Assembly (NCBI GenBank): GCA_023422775.1
Contig: JAFAGM010000084.1
Coordinates: forward strand, 71,286 to 135,285
Direction: 5' to 3'
DNA: 64,000 nt
Origin: Pseudomonadota bacterium
GTDB taxonomy: Bacteria > Pseudomonadota > Alphaproteobacteria > Rhizobiales > Xanthobacteraceae
The stretch's first letter is position 1. The number at the start of each line of letters is the position of its first letter. Position numbers and translations under genes: made by a program. The notes under the pieces were generated by a model that was given only the letters and a program-made list of their open reading frames with translations, searched no databases and had not been told where the DNA came from. This document shows positions 43,357-52,223 of the stretch, piece by piece.

Positions 43357-44565
43357 GTGCTGAGACAGGCTGTCATTCTGGTCGGCGGCCTCGGCACCCG
43401 GCTGGGCGAGCGAACCAGGACGACGCCAAAGCCGATGCTGCCGGTCGGCGGCCGGCCGTTCCTCGACACGCTGATTGACGAAATCGCACGCTACGATGCG
43501 TTCGAGGAAATCCTGCTGCTGGCGGGCCACAAGGCCGAAAGCATTTTGGCGCGCTACGAAGGTACGGTCCGGGGACGCGCCCGCCTCAGTGTATCGCTGG
43601 AGCCGCGGCCGCTCGGAACGGCCGGCGCGCTGGTTCACGCCGCCGGCCTGCTGCAGCCGCGCTTTCTGCTGCTGAACGGCGATTCGTTCTTCGACTTCAA
43701 CATCCTGGATCTGGCCGCGCACGCCAATGACAGCCTTGTGCACATGGCGCTGCGGGCCGACGTGATCGGCGACCGGTTCGGCAGGGTGGTGCTCGACGGC
43801 GACCGGGTTCGCTCGTTCGTTGCGCCTGGCGAAGGGGCAAGCGGTCCGGTCAACGCCGGCGTCTACGTCATCGACCGCAACATCCTTGCCCGCGTCGGCG
43901 GCTTTCCCGCTTCGCTCGAACAGGATGTGTTTCCCGCTCTCGCCGCTGCCGGCGCCATGACCGGTATTCCCTATCACGGCTACTTCATCGACATCGGCAT
44001 TCCCGAGGATTTTGCGCGCGCCGACGTCGAGCTGATCGAGCAGTTGCGGCGGCCGGCGGTCTTCTTCGATCGCGACGGCGTGCTCAACCTTGATTCGGGC
44101 TACACCTTCGAGGTCGACAAGCTGCAATGGATCGACGGCGCGCGCGAAGCCGTCAAGGCCGTCAACGATGCGGGTTGCTTCGCCTTCGTCGTCACCAACC
44201 AGTCGGGCGTCGCCAGGGGCTTCTACGAGGAAAGCCATGTGCACGCATTGCACCGCTGGATGGCGGACGAGATGGCCGTGATCGGAGCCCATATCGATGC
44301 CTTCGAATATTGTCCCGACCATCCCGACGGAACCGTCGAGCGATATCGTCGCCTCAGCGACCGGCGAAAGCCCGGACCGGGCATGATCACGGATCTGCTC
44401 CGCCGTTTCCCCGTCCACGCAGAGGCCAGCATGTTGATCGGCGACAAGGACAGCGATCTCGAAGCGGCCCAGGCCGCCGGCCTCAAGGGACACCTTTTTT
44501 CAGGCGGCAACCTCGAAACCTTCGTCAGGCGGCTGTTGCCGCAACGGTCCGCCCCGAGGCCGTAG
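43357..44565 (+). CDS. Sugar nucleotidyltransferase fused to HAD phosphatase (HddC-GmhB type)
   Basis: A 402-residue fusion. Residues ~1-225 form a nucleotidyltransferase with ILVGGLGTRLGERTRTTPKPM and LLNGDSFFDF, matching HddC-type D-glycero-alpha-D-manno-heptose 1-phosphate guanylyltransferases. Residues ~232-390 form a HAD-IIIA phosphatase with DRDGVLN, VVTNQSG and GDKDSDLEAA, matching GmhB heptose 1,7-bisphosphate phosphatase. These two steps follow the kinase encoded at 33939 in GDP-heptose synthesis. The first enzyme, the sedoheptulose 7-phosphate isomerase GmhA, is not in the window. The start is a GTG with a weak ribosome site. Confidence 0.88.
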   Translation: MLRQAVILVGGLGTRLGERTRTTPKPMLPVGGRPFLDTLIDEIARYDAFEEILLLAGHKAESILARYEGTVRGRARLSVSLEPRPLGTAGALVHAAGLLQPRFLLLNGDSFFDFNILDLAAHANDSLVHMALRADVIGDRFGRVVLDGDRVRSFVAPGEGASGPVNAGVYVIDRNILARVGGFPASLEQDVFPALAAAGAMTGIPYHGYFIDIGIPEDFARADVELIEQLRRPAVFFDRDGVLNLDSGYTFEVDKLQWIDGAREAVKAVNDAGCFAFVVTNQSGVARGFYEESHVHALHRWMADEMAVIGAHIDAFEYCPDHPDGTVERYRRLSDRRKPGPGMITDLLRRFPVHAEASMLIGDKDSDLEAAQAAGLKGHLFSGGNLETFVRRLLPQRSAPRP

Positions 44566-44729
44566 GCATCGGTTCGGCACACGCCGTGCCAGGCCCGGCA
44601 GAGCCCGATCGGTAGGAATCCACCGGTATTGCAGCATTACCCGCACCGTTCGGTTGCGTCGGGCGGCTATTGTGCTATAGCGCTATCGCATTGCGAAGAC
44701 TGCAATAATCGCCGTTTTGGGGTCCAGGC
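44566..44729. promoter_or_regulatory. Leader region before the legionaminic operon
   Basis: 164 bp without a gene. An AT-richer patch at 44668-44705 contains the 8-bp palindrome GCTATAGC (44674-44681). A promoter for the downstream operon is plausible here, but no convincing -35/-10 pair can be assigned. Confidence 0.3.
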
Positions 44730-45749
44730 ATGGATGAATTGAAGGACGCCCGCGTGCTCGTCACCGGCAGCGATGGATTCATCGGATCCCACGTCGTCGA
44801 GGAACTGGTGCGGGCGGGCGCCAGGGTCAAGGCGGTCGTCCTCTACAACTCCTTCAACTCCTGGGGCTGGCTCGACACGGTCCCGGCCGACGTCATGAAG
44901 TCGGTGGAAGTGGTCGCCGGCGACATCAGGGATCCGCACTTCATGATTTCGGCCGCTGCCGGGTGCACCGACGTCATGCATCTGGCTGCGCTGATTGCGA
45001 TTCCGTTTTCCTACGCCGCGCCCGACTCCTATGTCGAAACCAACGTCCGCGGCACGGTGAACGTCCTGCAGGCCGCCCGCCATGCGGGCGTGCGCCGCTT
45101 CGTCCAGACCTCGACCAGCGAAGTCTACGGCAGCGCGCAGTTCGTGCCGATCAAGGAGAGCCATCCGCTGGTCGGGCAATCACCCTACTCGGCTTCGAAG
45201 ATTGCATCCGACCAGATGGCGTTGTCGTTCCATGCCTCCTTCGACATGCCGGTCGTCGTGGTCAGGCCGTTCAACACCTATGGGCCACGGCAATCGGCGC
45301 GCGCCGTGATTCCGACCATCATCAGCCAGATCGCCTCCGGCAAGCGCAAGATCCGCCTCGGCGCGGTCAGCCCGACCCGCGACTTCTCGTTCGTGACGGA
45401 TACCGCGCGCGGCTTGATCTCGGGTCTGACGGCACCGGCAGAGCAGACCGTCGGACAGACGATCAACCTCGGCAGCGGCTTTGAGATTTCGGTCGGCGCG
45501 ACGGCGGGCATGATTGCCGAAGTGATGCAGGCCGAACTCGAAATCGAAACCGACGAGGCACGGCTTCGACCCGCCAACAGCGAGGTGGAGCGGCTTTGGG
45601 CCGACAATTCGAAGGCCCGCCAGCAGCTCGGCTGGGCCCCCGAATTCGGCGGGCTGGACGGCATGCGCCGCGGCATCGAAAAGACGGCGCAATGGTTCGT
45701 GGACCCGGCCAATCTCGCGCGCTACAAGGCTGACGTCTACAATGTATGA
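44730..45749 (+). CDS. legB: LegB-type nucleotide-sugar 4,6-dehydratase
   Basis: A 339-residue extended SDR. TGSDGFIG binds NAD, YNSFNSWGWLD is a LegB-type segment, TSTSEVYG holds the dehydratase active-site Ser/Glu and YSASK the Tyr/Lys pair. In Campylobacter jejuni LegB converts GDP-GlcNAc to the 4-keto-6-deoxy sugar, the first committed step to legionaminic acid. It heads a run of nine genes, mostly overlapping; its stop overlaps the legC start by 8 bp. Confidence 0.9.
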   Translation: MDELKDARVLVTGSDGFIGSHVVEELVRAGARVKAVVLYNSFNSWGWLDTVPADVMKSVEVVAGDIRDPHFMISAAAGCTDVMHLAALIAIPFSYAAPDSYVETNVRGTVNVLQAARHAGVRRFVQTSTSEVYGSAQFVPIKESHPLVGQSPYSASKIASDQMALSFHASFDMPVVVVRPFNTYGPRQSARAVIPTIISQIASGKRKIRLGAVSPTRDFSFVTDTARGLISGLTAPAEQTVGQTINLGSGFEISVGATAGMIAEVMQAELEIETDEARLRPANSEVERLWADNSKARQQLGWAPEFGGLDGMRRGIEKTAQWFVDPANLARYKADVYNV

Positions 45750-46953
45750 GGGCAGCGTGAGCATTCCGGCAGCGGAGTCCGATCGGTTGGACGTGCGAAC
45801 GATCGTCGCTGCGGTCCGGCGCGCTGCAGGCACGCCCAACGGCATGCTGGCGCTGCACGAGCCGGTGTTTGCCGGCAACGAGATCGCCTATCTGGAGCAG
45901 TGCATCAAGAGCACCTTCGTGTCGTCGGTCGGCAAGTTCGTCGACCGCTTCGAGGAGATGCTCGCAGAGGCCACCGGCGCCAGACGCGCCATCGCGGTCG
46001 TCAATGGTACTGCAGCACTCCACGCCTGCTTCAGGCTCGCGGGCATCGAACCGGGCGACGAGGTGATTTCGCCGGCACTGACGTTCATCGCGACCACCAA
46101 TGCGATTGCGTATTGCGGCGCAAGCCCGCACTTCGTCGACAGTTCGTTCAAGACGCTCGGAATGGACGCGCAGGCGCTGGGTGCCCGCCTCGAAGCGATC
46201 GCGCAACGGGGCCCTGGCCGCGCCACCAACCGCGAGACCGGCCGCCGGATCGCGGCGATCGTGCCGATGCACACGTTCGGCCATCCCGTGGATATGGATG
46301 AGATCGTCGCCATCGCGCGGCATTGGGACATTCCGGTGGTCGAGGACGCCGCTGAGTCCCTCGGCTCGACCTACAAGGGTCATGCGGTCGGCTCACAGGC
46401 CCGTCTCGCGGCGCTGAGTTTCAACGGCAACAAGATCGTTACCACCGGCGGCGGCGGCGCCATCCTCACCAACGACGAAGAGCTCGGCCGCCGGGCCAAG
46501 CACATCACGACCACCGCGAAGCTGCCGCACAAATGGGCCTTCGTGCATGACGAAATCGGCTTCAACTATCGGCTGCCCAACCTCAACGCCGCGCTCGGAT
46601 GCGCGCAGCTCGAACAGCTCGATGGTTTCCTGGCAAGCAAGCGACGTCTGGCCGCAGCGTATGACCGCGCTTTCGCAGGCGTTCCCGGTGTAGCCTTCGC
46701 GCGCGAACCGGAAGGCACGACCAGCAATTACTGGCTGAACGCGGTCCTGCTCGACGAAGCCCATGCCGGCCGGCGCGACGAAGTTCTCTCCGCGCTCAAC
46801 GATTCCGGTTTTGGCGCGCGGCCGACCTGGACGTTGATGCATCGTCTTCCCATGTTCGCTTCCTGCCCGCGCGGCGATCTCCGCGTTGCCGAATCGATCG
46901 AGCGCCGGCTGATCAACCTGCCCAGCAGCGCCAGCATTCAGGCCCCGCAATGA
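45742..46953 (+). CDS. legC: LegC-type PLP-dependent sugar aminotransferase
   Basis: A 403-residue DegT/DnrJ/EryC1-family aminotransferase. The PLP Lys lies in SFNGNKIVTTGGGG; VEDAAESLGS gives the cofactor Asp, and FNYRLPNLNAA the substrate side. It should add an amino group at C4 of the LegB product. A GTG at 45757 is a possible alternative start. The C-terminus ends 4 bp into the next gene. Confidence 0.9.
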   Translation: MYEGSVSIPAAESDRLDVRTIVAAVRRAAGTPNGMLALHEPVFAGNEIAYLEQCIKSTFVSSVGKFVDRFEEMLAEATGARRAIAVVNGTAALHACFRLAGIEPGDEVISPALTFIATTNAIAYCGASPHFVDSSFKTLGMDAQALGARLEAIAQRGPGRATNRETGRRIAAIVPMHTFGHPVDMDEIVAIARHWDIPVVEDAAESLGSTYKGHAVGSQARLAALSFNGNKIVTTGGGGAILTNDEELGRRAKHITTTAKLPHKWAFVHDEIGFNYRLPNLNAALGCAQLEQLDGFLASKRRLAAAYDRAFAGVPGVAFAREPEGTTSNYWLNAVLLDEAHAGRRDEVLSALNDSGFGARPTWTLMHRLPMFASCPRGDLRVAESIERRLINLPSSASIQAPQ

Positions 46954-48128
46954 CTGATGTTCCCCGGAAAGTCTGTTTTGTCACCGGCAGCCGTGCGGAT
47001 TTCGGCCTGCTCATCTGGCCGATGCGCGCGGTGCAGCAGACGCCGGGGCTGGAACTTCAGCTCATTGCCACCGGCATGCATCTCTCCCCCGAGTTCGGCT
47101 ACACCATCGCCAACATCCGCGATGAGGGGTTTGACGTCGATGACACCGTCGAAACGCTGCTCAGCAGCGACTCCGGCGTAGGCGTCGCCAAATCCGTCGG
47201 CCTTGGCGTCATCGGGTTCGCCGACGCATTCGCGCGGCTGATGCCCGATCTCGTCGTGGTGCTCGGGGATCGCTACGAGACTTTCGCGGCGGCGCAGGCT
47301 GCGATGTACATGCGGCTGCCGATGGCGCATCTGTTTGGCGGTGACGTTACCGAAGGCGCGATCGATGAATCGATCCGGCACGCCATCAGCAAGATGTCGC
47401 ACCTGCATTTTGCGACCAACAACGATTCGGCGCGGCGCCTGATGCAACTCGGCGAGGATCCCTCGCGCATTTTCACCGTTGGATCGCCCGGCATCGATTC
47501 GATCAAGCGGCTGAAACTGATGGATCGCGAAACCATCGGCCGTGAAGTCGGGATGGCGCTTGGCGAGCGCAACGTCCTCGTCACCTTCCATCCCGTCACG
47601 GTGGAGGCGGACCGCTCCGTCGGATCGCTCGATGAGTTGTTCGCAGCGCTCTCGGCGCTCGACCCGGCGTTCCGCCTGTTCTTCACGCTGGCCAACGCCG
47701 ACGCCGAAGGCCGCACGCTCAACGAGCGGATCAAGGCGTTCGTGGCCGACCGGCCGAACGCCATCGCCGTCGCCTCGCTCGGACAACTTCGCTACATCAG
47801 CCTGATGAACCAGGTCGACGTCGTGGTCGGCAATTCATCAAGCGGTGTCTACGAAGCCCCTTCGCTCAACGCGCCCAGCGTCGACATTGGCGACCGCCAG
47901 AAGGGCCGCGAGCGCGCCGCTTCGGTATTCCATGCCGCGCCGGAACGGCAGGCGATCACGGCAGCCATTTCCGCGGCGCTGCGACGCGGACGGCAGCCGA
48001 CGGTCAGCCCCTATGGCGATGGTGAAGCCAGCCGGCGCATCGCCGACGGCATCGCCGCGATACCGGATTTTCGCGCGCTGCTGCAAAAGGGCTTTCATGA
48101 CATGGGCCATGACGGAGGCGCCAGATGA
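46950..48128 (+). CDS. legG: LegG-type hydrolysing NDP-sugar 2-epimerase (NeuC family)
   Basis: A 392-residue GT-B-fold enzyme. TGSRADFGLL at the N-terminus, LGDRYETF, HLFGGDVTEGAIDESIRHA and the nucleotide-site VGNSSSGVYEAP are NeuC/LegG hallmarks. It should remove the nucleotide and invert C2 to give the 2,4-diamino-2,4,6-trideoxymannose-type precursor for LegI. ATGA overlaps with genes on both sides show strict coupling. Confidence 0.92.
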   Translation: MTDVPRKVCFVTGSRADFGLLIWPMRAVQQTPGLELQLIATGMHLSPEFGYTIANIRDEGFDVDDTVETLLSSDSGVGVAKSVGLGVIGFADAFARLMPDLVVVLGDRYETFAAAQAAMYMRLPMAHLFGGDVTEGAIDESIRHAISKMSHLHFATNNDSARRLMQLGEDPSRIFTVGSPGIDSIKRLKLMDRETIGREVGMALGERNVLVTFHPVTVEADRSVGSLDELFAALSALDPAFRLFFTLANADAEGRTLNERIKAFVADRPNAIAVASLGQLRYISLMNQVDVVVGNSSSGVYEAPSLNAPSVDIGDRQKGRERAASVFHAAPERQAITAAISAALRRGRQPTVSPYGDGEASRRIADGIAAIPDFRALLQKGFHDMGHDGGAR

Positions 48129-49198
48129 CGCGGCCGCGCACGCTCATTATCGCGGAAGCGGGCGTCAACCATTCCGGCAGTCTCGATACTGCTCTGGCGC
48201 TGGTCGATGCCGCCGCCGACGCCGGCGCCGACATCGTGAAATTCCAGACGTTCAATGCCAATTCGCTGGCGGCGCGTTCGGCGCGCAAGGCTGACTATCA
48301 GCAGCGCACGACTGATGCCGCCGAAAGTCAGCACGCCATGTTGCAACGGCTGGAATTGCCGCACTCGGCCCACCACCCGCTGATGGCGCGGGCGAAAGCG
48401 CGCGGGATCGAGTTCCTCTCGACGCCGTTCGATCCCGAGTCGCTTGCTTTCCTGCTGTCGCTCGACCTGCCGCGCATCAAGATCGGCTCTGGTGATCTCA
48501 CCAATGCGCCCTTGTTGCATTCGCTGGCCAGCGCCGGCGCGCCATTGATCCTGTCAACCGGCATGGCGACGCTTGGCGAAGTCGAGGAGGCGCTCGGCGT
48601 GCTCGCTCACGGCTATTCCGGCAGCAACGACGGGCCGGGGATTGCCGCTTTCCGCGCGGCGTGGCGCGATCCGGCCGCGCGGCAACATCTCGCCGGGAAA
48701 GTCAGCCTGCTTCACTGCACGACCGAGTATCCCTGCCCACCCGCCGACGTCAATCTCGCGGCGATGGCGGCGATGCGCACCGCATTCGGCCTTCCGGTAG
48801 GCTATTCCGATCACACCGACGGCTTTGAAATATCGCTGGCCGCCGTGGCGCTCGGCGCCACCATCATCGAGAAGCATCTCACGCTTGACCGCAACGCCGA
48901 GGGTCCGGATCATGCGGCCTCGCTCGAGCCCGACGACTTTGCCCGGATGGTGACGGCGATCCGCAACATCGAGGGCGCGATCGGAGACGGCGTCAAGACG
49001 CCGAAGAATTCCGAGATCGGCAACATTCCGATCGCGCGCAAGAGCATCGTGGCGGCACGGCCGCTTCCTGCCGGCAAAGTCCTTGAGCCCGACGACATCA
49101 CCAGCAAGCGACCCGGCTCGGGCCGACCGCCGATCGAATACTGGTCGTTCATCGGCATCAAAATTTCCCGTCCGTATGACGAGGAAGAGCCGCTATGA
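48125..49198 (+). CDS. legI: LegI-type legionaminic acid synthase (NeuB family)
   Basis: A 357-residue PEP-condensing synthase. EAGVNHSGS, VKFQTFNAN, GSGDLTNAPLL, GYSDHTDG and EGPDHAAS are the conserved stretches, and a C-terminal SAF domain (ARKSIVAARPLPAG) follows. It is of normal length, unlike the NeuB fusion at 35412. It condenses the 6-deoxymannose derivative with PEP to the C9 acid. Confidence 0.93.
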   Translation: MTRPRTLIIAEAGVNHSGSLDTALALVDAAADAGADIVKFQTFNANSLAARSARKADYQQRTTDAAESQHAMLQRLELPHSAHHPLMARAKARGIEFLSTPFDPESLAFLLSLDLPRIKIGSGDLTNAPLLHSLASAGAPLILSTGMATLGEVEEALGVLAHGYSGSNDGPGIAAFRAAWRDPAARQHLAGKVSLLHCTTEYPCPPADVNLAAMAAMRTAFGLPVGYSDHTDGFEISLAAVALGATIIEKHLTLDRNAEGPDHAASLEPDDFARMVTAIRNIEGAIGDGVKTPKNSEIGNIPIARKSIVAARPLPAGKVLEPDDITSKRPGSGRPPIEYWSFIGIKISRPYDEEEPL

Positions 49199-50196
49199 AG
49201 ATCGGTTTCTTCGGGGATGGCCCGTGGGCGGAACGCGCGCTGCTGCCGCTGGTTGAGGATTCCCGTTACACCGTCGTCTTCGTCGCGGTCCGCGCGTCAA
49301 GACCGGATCAGAAGCTGGTCGGGATGGCGCAGGCGCGTGGCATCCCGGTGCTATGCCCGGCCTCCGTCAATGCCGACGACAGCATCGCGGCGATCGGCGA
49401 ATTCGGCGCCGATCTTCATGTCTCGATGTCGTACGACCAGATCCTTCGTGAGAGGATCCTGAGCCTGCCTCCGCGGGGAACGCTGAACTGCCACGCCGGA
49501 GCCTTGCCCTTCTATCGCGGACGCAACCCGCTGACCTGGGCGCTCATCAACGGCGAAGCGGAATTCGGCGTCACCGTGCACTGGGTGGACCTCGGGATCG
49601 ACACCGGGGACATCGTCCTCCAGATCAAAACGCCGATACGCCCCACCGACACCTACGCCACCCTGCTGGCGTCCGCGGAAGAACTCTGCGCCAGCGCGCT
49701 GATCCGCGCCATTTCGGATGTCTACCAAGGGAAGGACCAGCGTATCGTACAGGCGACGATTGATCCGGTCGGCATGTATTGCTGCCGGCGCCGGGAGGGT
49801 GACGAAGAGATCGACTGGACTTCCGACACCACCAGCATCGAGCGATTCGTCCGTGCGCTGGTTGCTCCGGGCCCCGGCGCGCGCACGTGCTGGAAGGACT
49901 CCACCTACGCCATCCTTGGCGTTGAAATGATCGATGGGGCGAAGCCCTATGCCGGCGTTCCCGGTGAAGTCGTGGGCCGGGATAGCGGTGGAATCCTGGT
50001 CAAATCCGGCGACACATTCATCCGGCTGACCCTTTGGGCGCCGGTTCAACCGGACGGGTCATTGGGTCCGGCCGTGGTTCCAGATGCGCTGCGCGGTCAG
50101 CGGCTCGGGCGCGACCTGCGGGCCTTGCTCGCGCGGGCCGAGGCCCGCATTGCGGTACTGGAGTCCCGGCTCGGCGTCAGTCCGGGCGGGGATTGA
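49195..50196 (+). CDS. Formyl-THF-dependent sugar N-formyltransferase-like protein
   Basis: A 333-residue protein of the methionyl-tRNA/sugar formyltransferase fold. The catalytic triad is in place: Asn and His in LNCHAGALPFYRGRNP, Asp in VDLGIDTGDIV. A C-terminal OB-like region follows (PYAGVPGEVVG). It is too divergent to be Fmt and sits between legI and ptmE with a 4-bp overlap, so an amino sugar is the likely acceptor. Sugar N-formyltransferases make formamido sugars in O-antigens. LegH, the acetyltransferase normally acting at the C4 amine, is not found in the window. Confidence 0.82.
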   Translation: MKIGFFGDGPWAERALLPLVEDSRYTVVFVAVRASRPDQKLVGMAQARGIPVLCPASVNADDSIAAIGEFGADLHVSMSYDQILRERILSLPPRGTLNCHAGALPFYRGRNPLTWALINGEAEFGVTVHWVDLGIDTGDIVLQIKTPIRPTDTYATLLASAEELCASALIRAISDVYQGKDQRIVQATIDPVGMYCCRRREGDEEIDWTSDTTSIERFVRALVAPGPGARTCWKDSTYAILGVEMIDGAKPYAGVPGEVVGRDSGGILVKSGDTFIRLTLWAPVQPDGSLGPAVVPDALRGQRLGRDLRALLARAEARIAVLESRLGVSPGGD

Positions 50197-50268
50197 CGCC
50201 GTGTTTGGCAGCCGCGATATACCGGTCTCGCGCCGCGGGTCAAAGCACGACTGTAAGGTCCACAAGGC

Positions 50269-51318
50269 ATGAAATCCTGGCGCAAAGCCATTGTCGGAAC
50301 GGATGCGACGGTAAGCGAGGCCATTGCCGCGATCGAAAGCGGCAGCATTCAGGTTGCACTGGTGCTGGACGCCTCGAGCCGCCTCGTCGGCATCGTGACC
50401 GACGGCGACATCCGTCGCGGCCTGCTGCGCGGCATGCAGCTCTCGGGGCTTGCCACCGAAGTCATGAACCGCTCGGCCGTATCGGCGCCGGCGACGCTGT
50501 CGCGAGAGGAGCGGCTGCATCTGATGCGACAGAAATCCATCAAGCAGTTGCCGCTGCTCGATGGCAATGGCCAACTGATCGGTGTCGAGACTTTCGACGA
50601 GCTGATCGAGGCGCCGCATTATCCAAACCCGGTTCTGATCATGGCGGGCGGACTCGGCGAACGGCTCGGCGCGTTGACCCGCGAGCGGCCCAAGCCGATG
50701 CTCAATGTCGGCGGACGCCCGCTGCTCGAGACCATCATCCGCAATGTCGTGCAGCAGGGTTTCCGCAACATCTTCATCTCGGTGAACTACCGGGCCGAAA
50801 TGATCGTCGAGCATTTCGGCGACGGCACCGCGCTTGGTGCTGCGATCGAGTATGTTCATGAAACCGAACGGCTGGGCACCGCCGGCGCGCTCGGCCTGTT
50901 GCCGCAGCGGCCCGGTTTGCCTGTTGTCGTCACCAACGGTGATATCCTGACCACCATCAATTACGGCGCCCTGCTCGACTTCCACAACGGCACCGCGGCC
51001 GAAGCCACGATGGCGGTTCGCGAGCACAAGGTGCACGTGCCCTATGGCGTCGTCACGGAAAACGACGGCTATCTCGAGACTATCAGGGAGAAGCCGACCG
51101 AATCCTGGTACGTCAGCGCTGGCATCTATGTCGTAGGTCCCACCGTGTTTGATCATGTCGAACGTGGCGTGCGCATCGACATGCCGTCAGTGCTGGAGCG
51201 CGTCGTCGCCGACAAGGGCCGCGTCGCGATCTATCCGATCCGGGAGTACTGGCTCGATATCGGCCGGATGGAGGATTTCGAGCAGGCGCACGCGGAATTC
51301 AACGAGGTCTTCCCGTGA
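50269..51318 (+). CDS. ptmE: PtmE-type CBS-nucleotidyltransferase
   Basis: A 349-residue protein with tandem CBS domains (residues ~1-115, VTDGDIRRGLLRG) and a nucleotidyltransferase domain (residues ~122-349: IMAGGLGERLGALTRERPKPM, VTNGDILT). It matches PtmE, which in Campylobacter makes GDP-glucosamine for the legionaminic route, explaining why the pathway is GDP- rather than UDP-based. It starts after a 72-bp gap and overlaps the next gene by 4 bp. Confidence 0.88.
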   Translation: MKSWRKAIVGTDATVSEAIAAIESGSIQVALVLDASSRLVGIVTDGDIRRGLLRGMQLSGLATEVMNRSAVSAPATLSREERLHLMRQKSIKQLPLLDGNGQLIGVETFDELIEAPHYPNPVLIMAGGLGERLGALTRERPKPMLNVGGRPLLETIIRNVVQQGFRNIFISVNYRAEMIVEHFGDGTALGAAIEYVHETERLGTAGALGLLPQRPGLPVVVTNGDILTTINYGALLDFHNGTAAEATMAVREHKVHVPYGVVTENDGYLETIREKPTESWYVSAGIYVVGPTVFDHVERGVRIDMPSVLERVVADKGRVAIYPIREYWLDIGRMEDFEQAHAEFNEVFP

Positions 51319-52223
51319 GCCCCATCCATGCCGTTGTCGTCGGCCTCGGTTCGATCGGGCAACGGCATGCGCGCGTGCTGAAAGAACTCGGCCACGGCGT
51401 GACGACGGTCAGCCGTCGCGGCGACGGCGACCACACTTCCATCGCCGGCGCGATTGCCGGGGCCCGTCCGGAATATGCGGTTATCGCAACTGAAACGTCG
51501 CAGCATGCCGAATCGCTTCGTCAGCTCGCCGAGGCAGATTTCCGCGGAACCGTTCTGGTGGAGAAGCCGCTGTTCGCGCATGCCGCACCTGCGCCGGATT
51601 ATCCCTTCGCCAGCCTCGTGGTCGGTTACAACCTGCGCTTTCACCCGATCATGACCGCCCTCGCCGAGCGGCTCGGCGGGAGGAGCGCCATCACGGTCTC
51701 AGCCTATGTCGGTCAGGATCTCCGCGACTGGCGGCCCGGACGCGACCACCGCACGACGGCCTCGGCGACGCGGGAAGCCGGCGGCGGCGTGCTCCGCGAC
51801 CTCAGCCACGAACTGGATTATCTGCTATGGCTGTTCGGTCCGTGGCAGCGTGTCGCTGCGCTCGGCGGCTCATCCGGCGCGCGGGACGTCGATGTGGACG
51901 ATCATTTCGATCTCCTGCTCGAAATGCAGCGGTCGCAGGTGGTTCAGGTGCACATGGACTATCTGGATCAACCCGGCATCCGCAAAATCCGCGTAAACCT
52001 GCCGGAACAAACCATCGAGGCCGACATCCTCGGCGGACGCCTCACAGTCAACGGCAAGGCCCATGAATACAGCAGCGAGCGCGACGAGAGCTACAGGAGC
52101 ATGCACCGTGCCGCCATCGAGGGCCGCGCGCCGGTCTGCAGCCTCGCCGAAGGGCTCGCCGTCATGGACCTGATCGACGCCAGTGAACGCGCCTTGCAGT
52201 CGCGCATGTGGGTATCGGCATGA
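51315..52223 (+). CDS. ptmF: PtmF-like Gfo/Idh/MocA oxidoreductase
   Basis: A 302-residue NAD(P)-dependent oxidoreductase. GLGSIGQRH binds the cofactor, VEKPLF carries the conserved Lys, and GGGVLRDLSHELDYLLWLFG matches the C-terminal barrel with the catalytic His. PtmF acts together with the SDR PtmA in supplying the amino-sugar precursor in Campylobacter. GTG start, 4-bp overlaps on both sides. Confidence 0.85.
   Translation: MSPIHAVVVGLGSIGQRHARVLKELGHGVTTVSRRGDGDHTSIAGAIAGARPEYAVIATETSQHAESLRQLAEADFRGTVLVEKPLFAHAAPAPDYPFASLVVGYNLRFHPIMTALAERLGGRSAITVSAYVGQDLRDWRPGRDHRTTASATREAGGGVLRDLSHELDYLLWLFGPWQRVAALGGSSGARDVDVDDHFDLLLEMQRSQVVQVHMDYLDQPGIRKIRVNLPEQTIEADILGGRLTVNGKAHEYSSERDESYRSMHRAAIEGRAPVCSLAEGLAVMDLIDASERALQSRMWVSA

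Noticed and set aside
43357..44565. Assigning a full GDP-heptose pathway
   Set aside because: No GmhA-type isomerase is present and the kinase is a CBS fusion, so the true substrate of the kinase and fusion is open.
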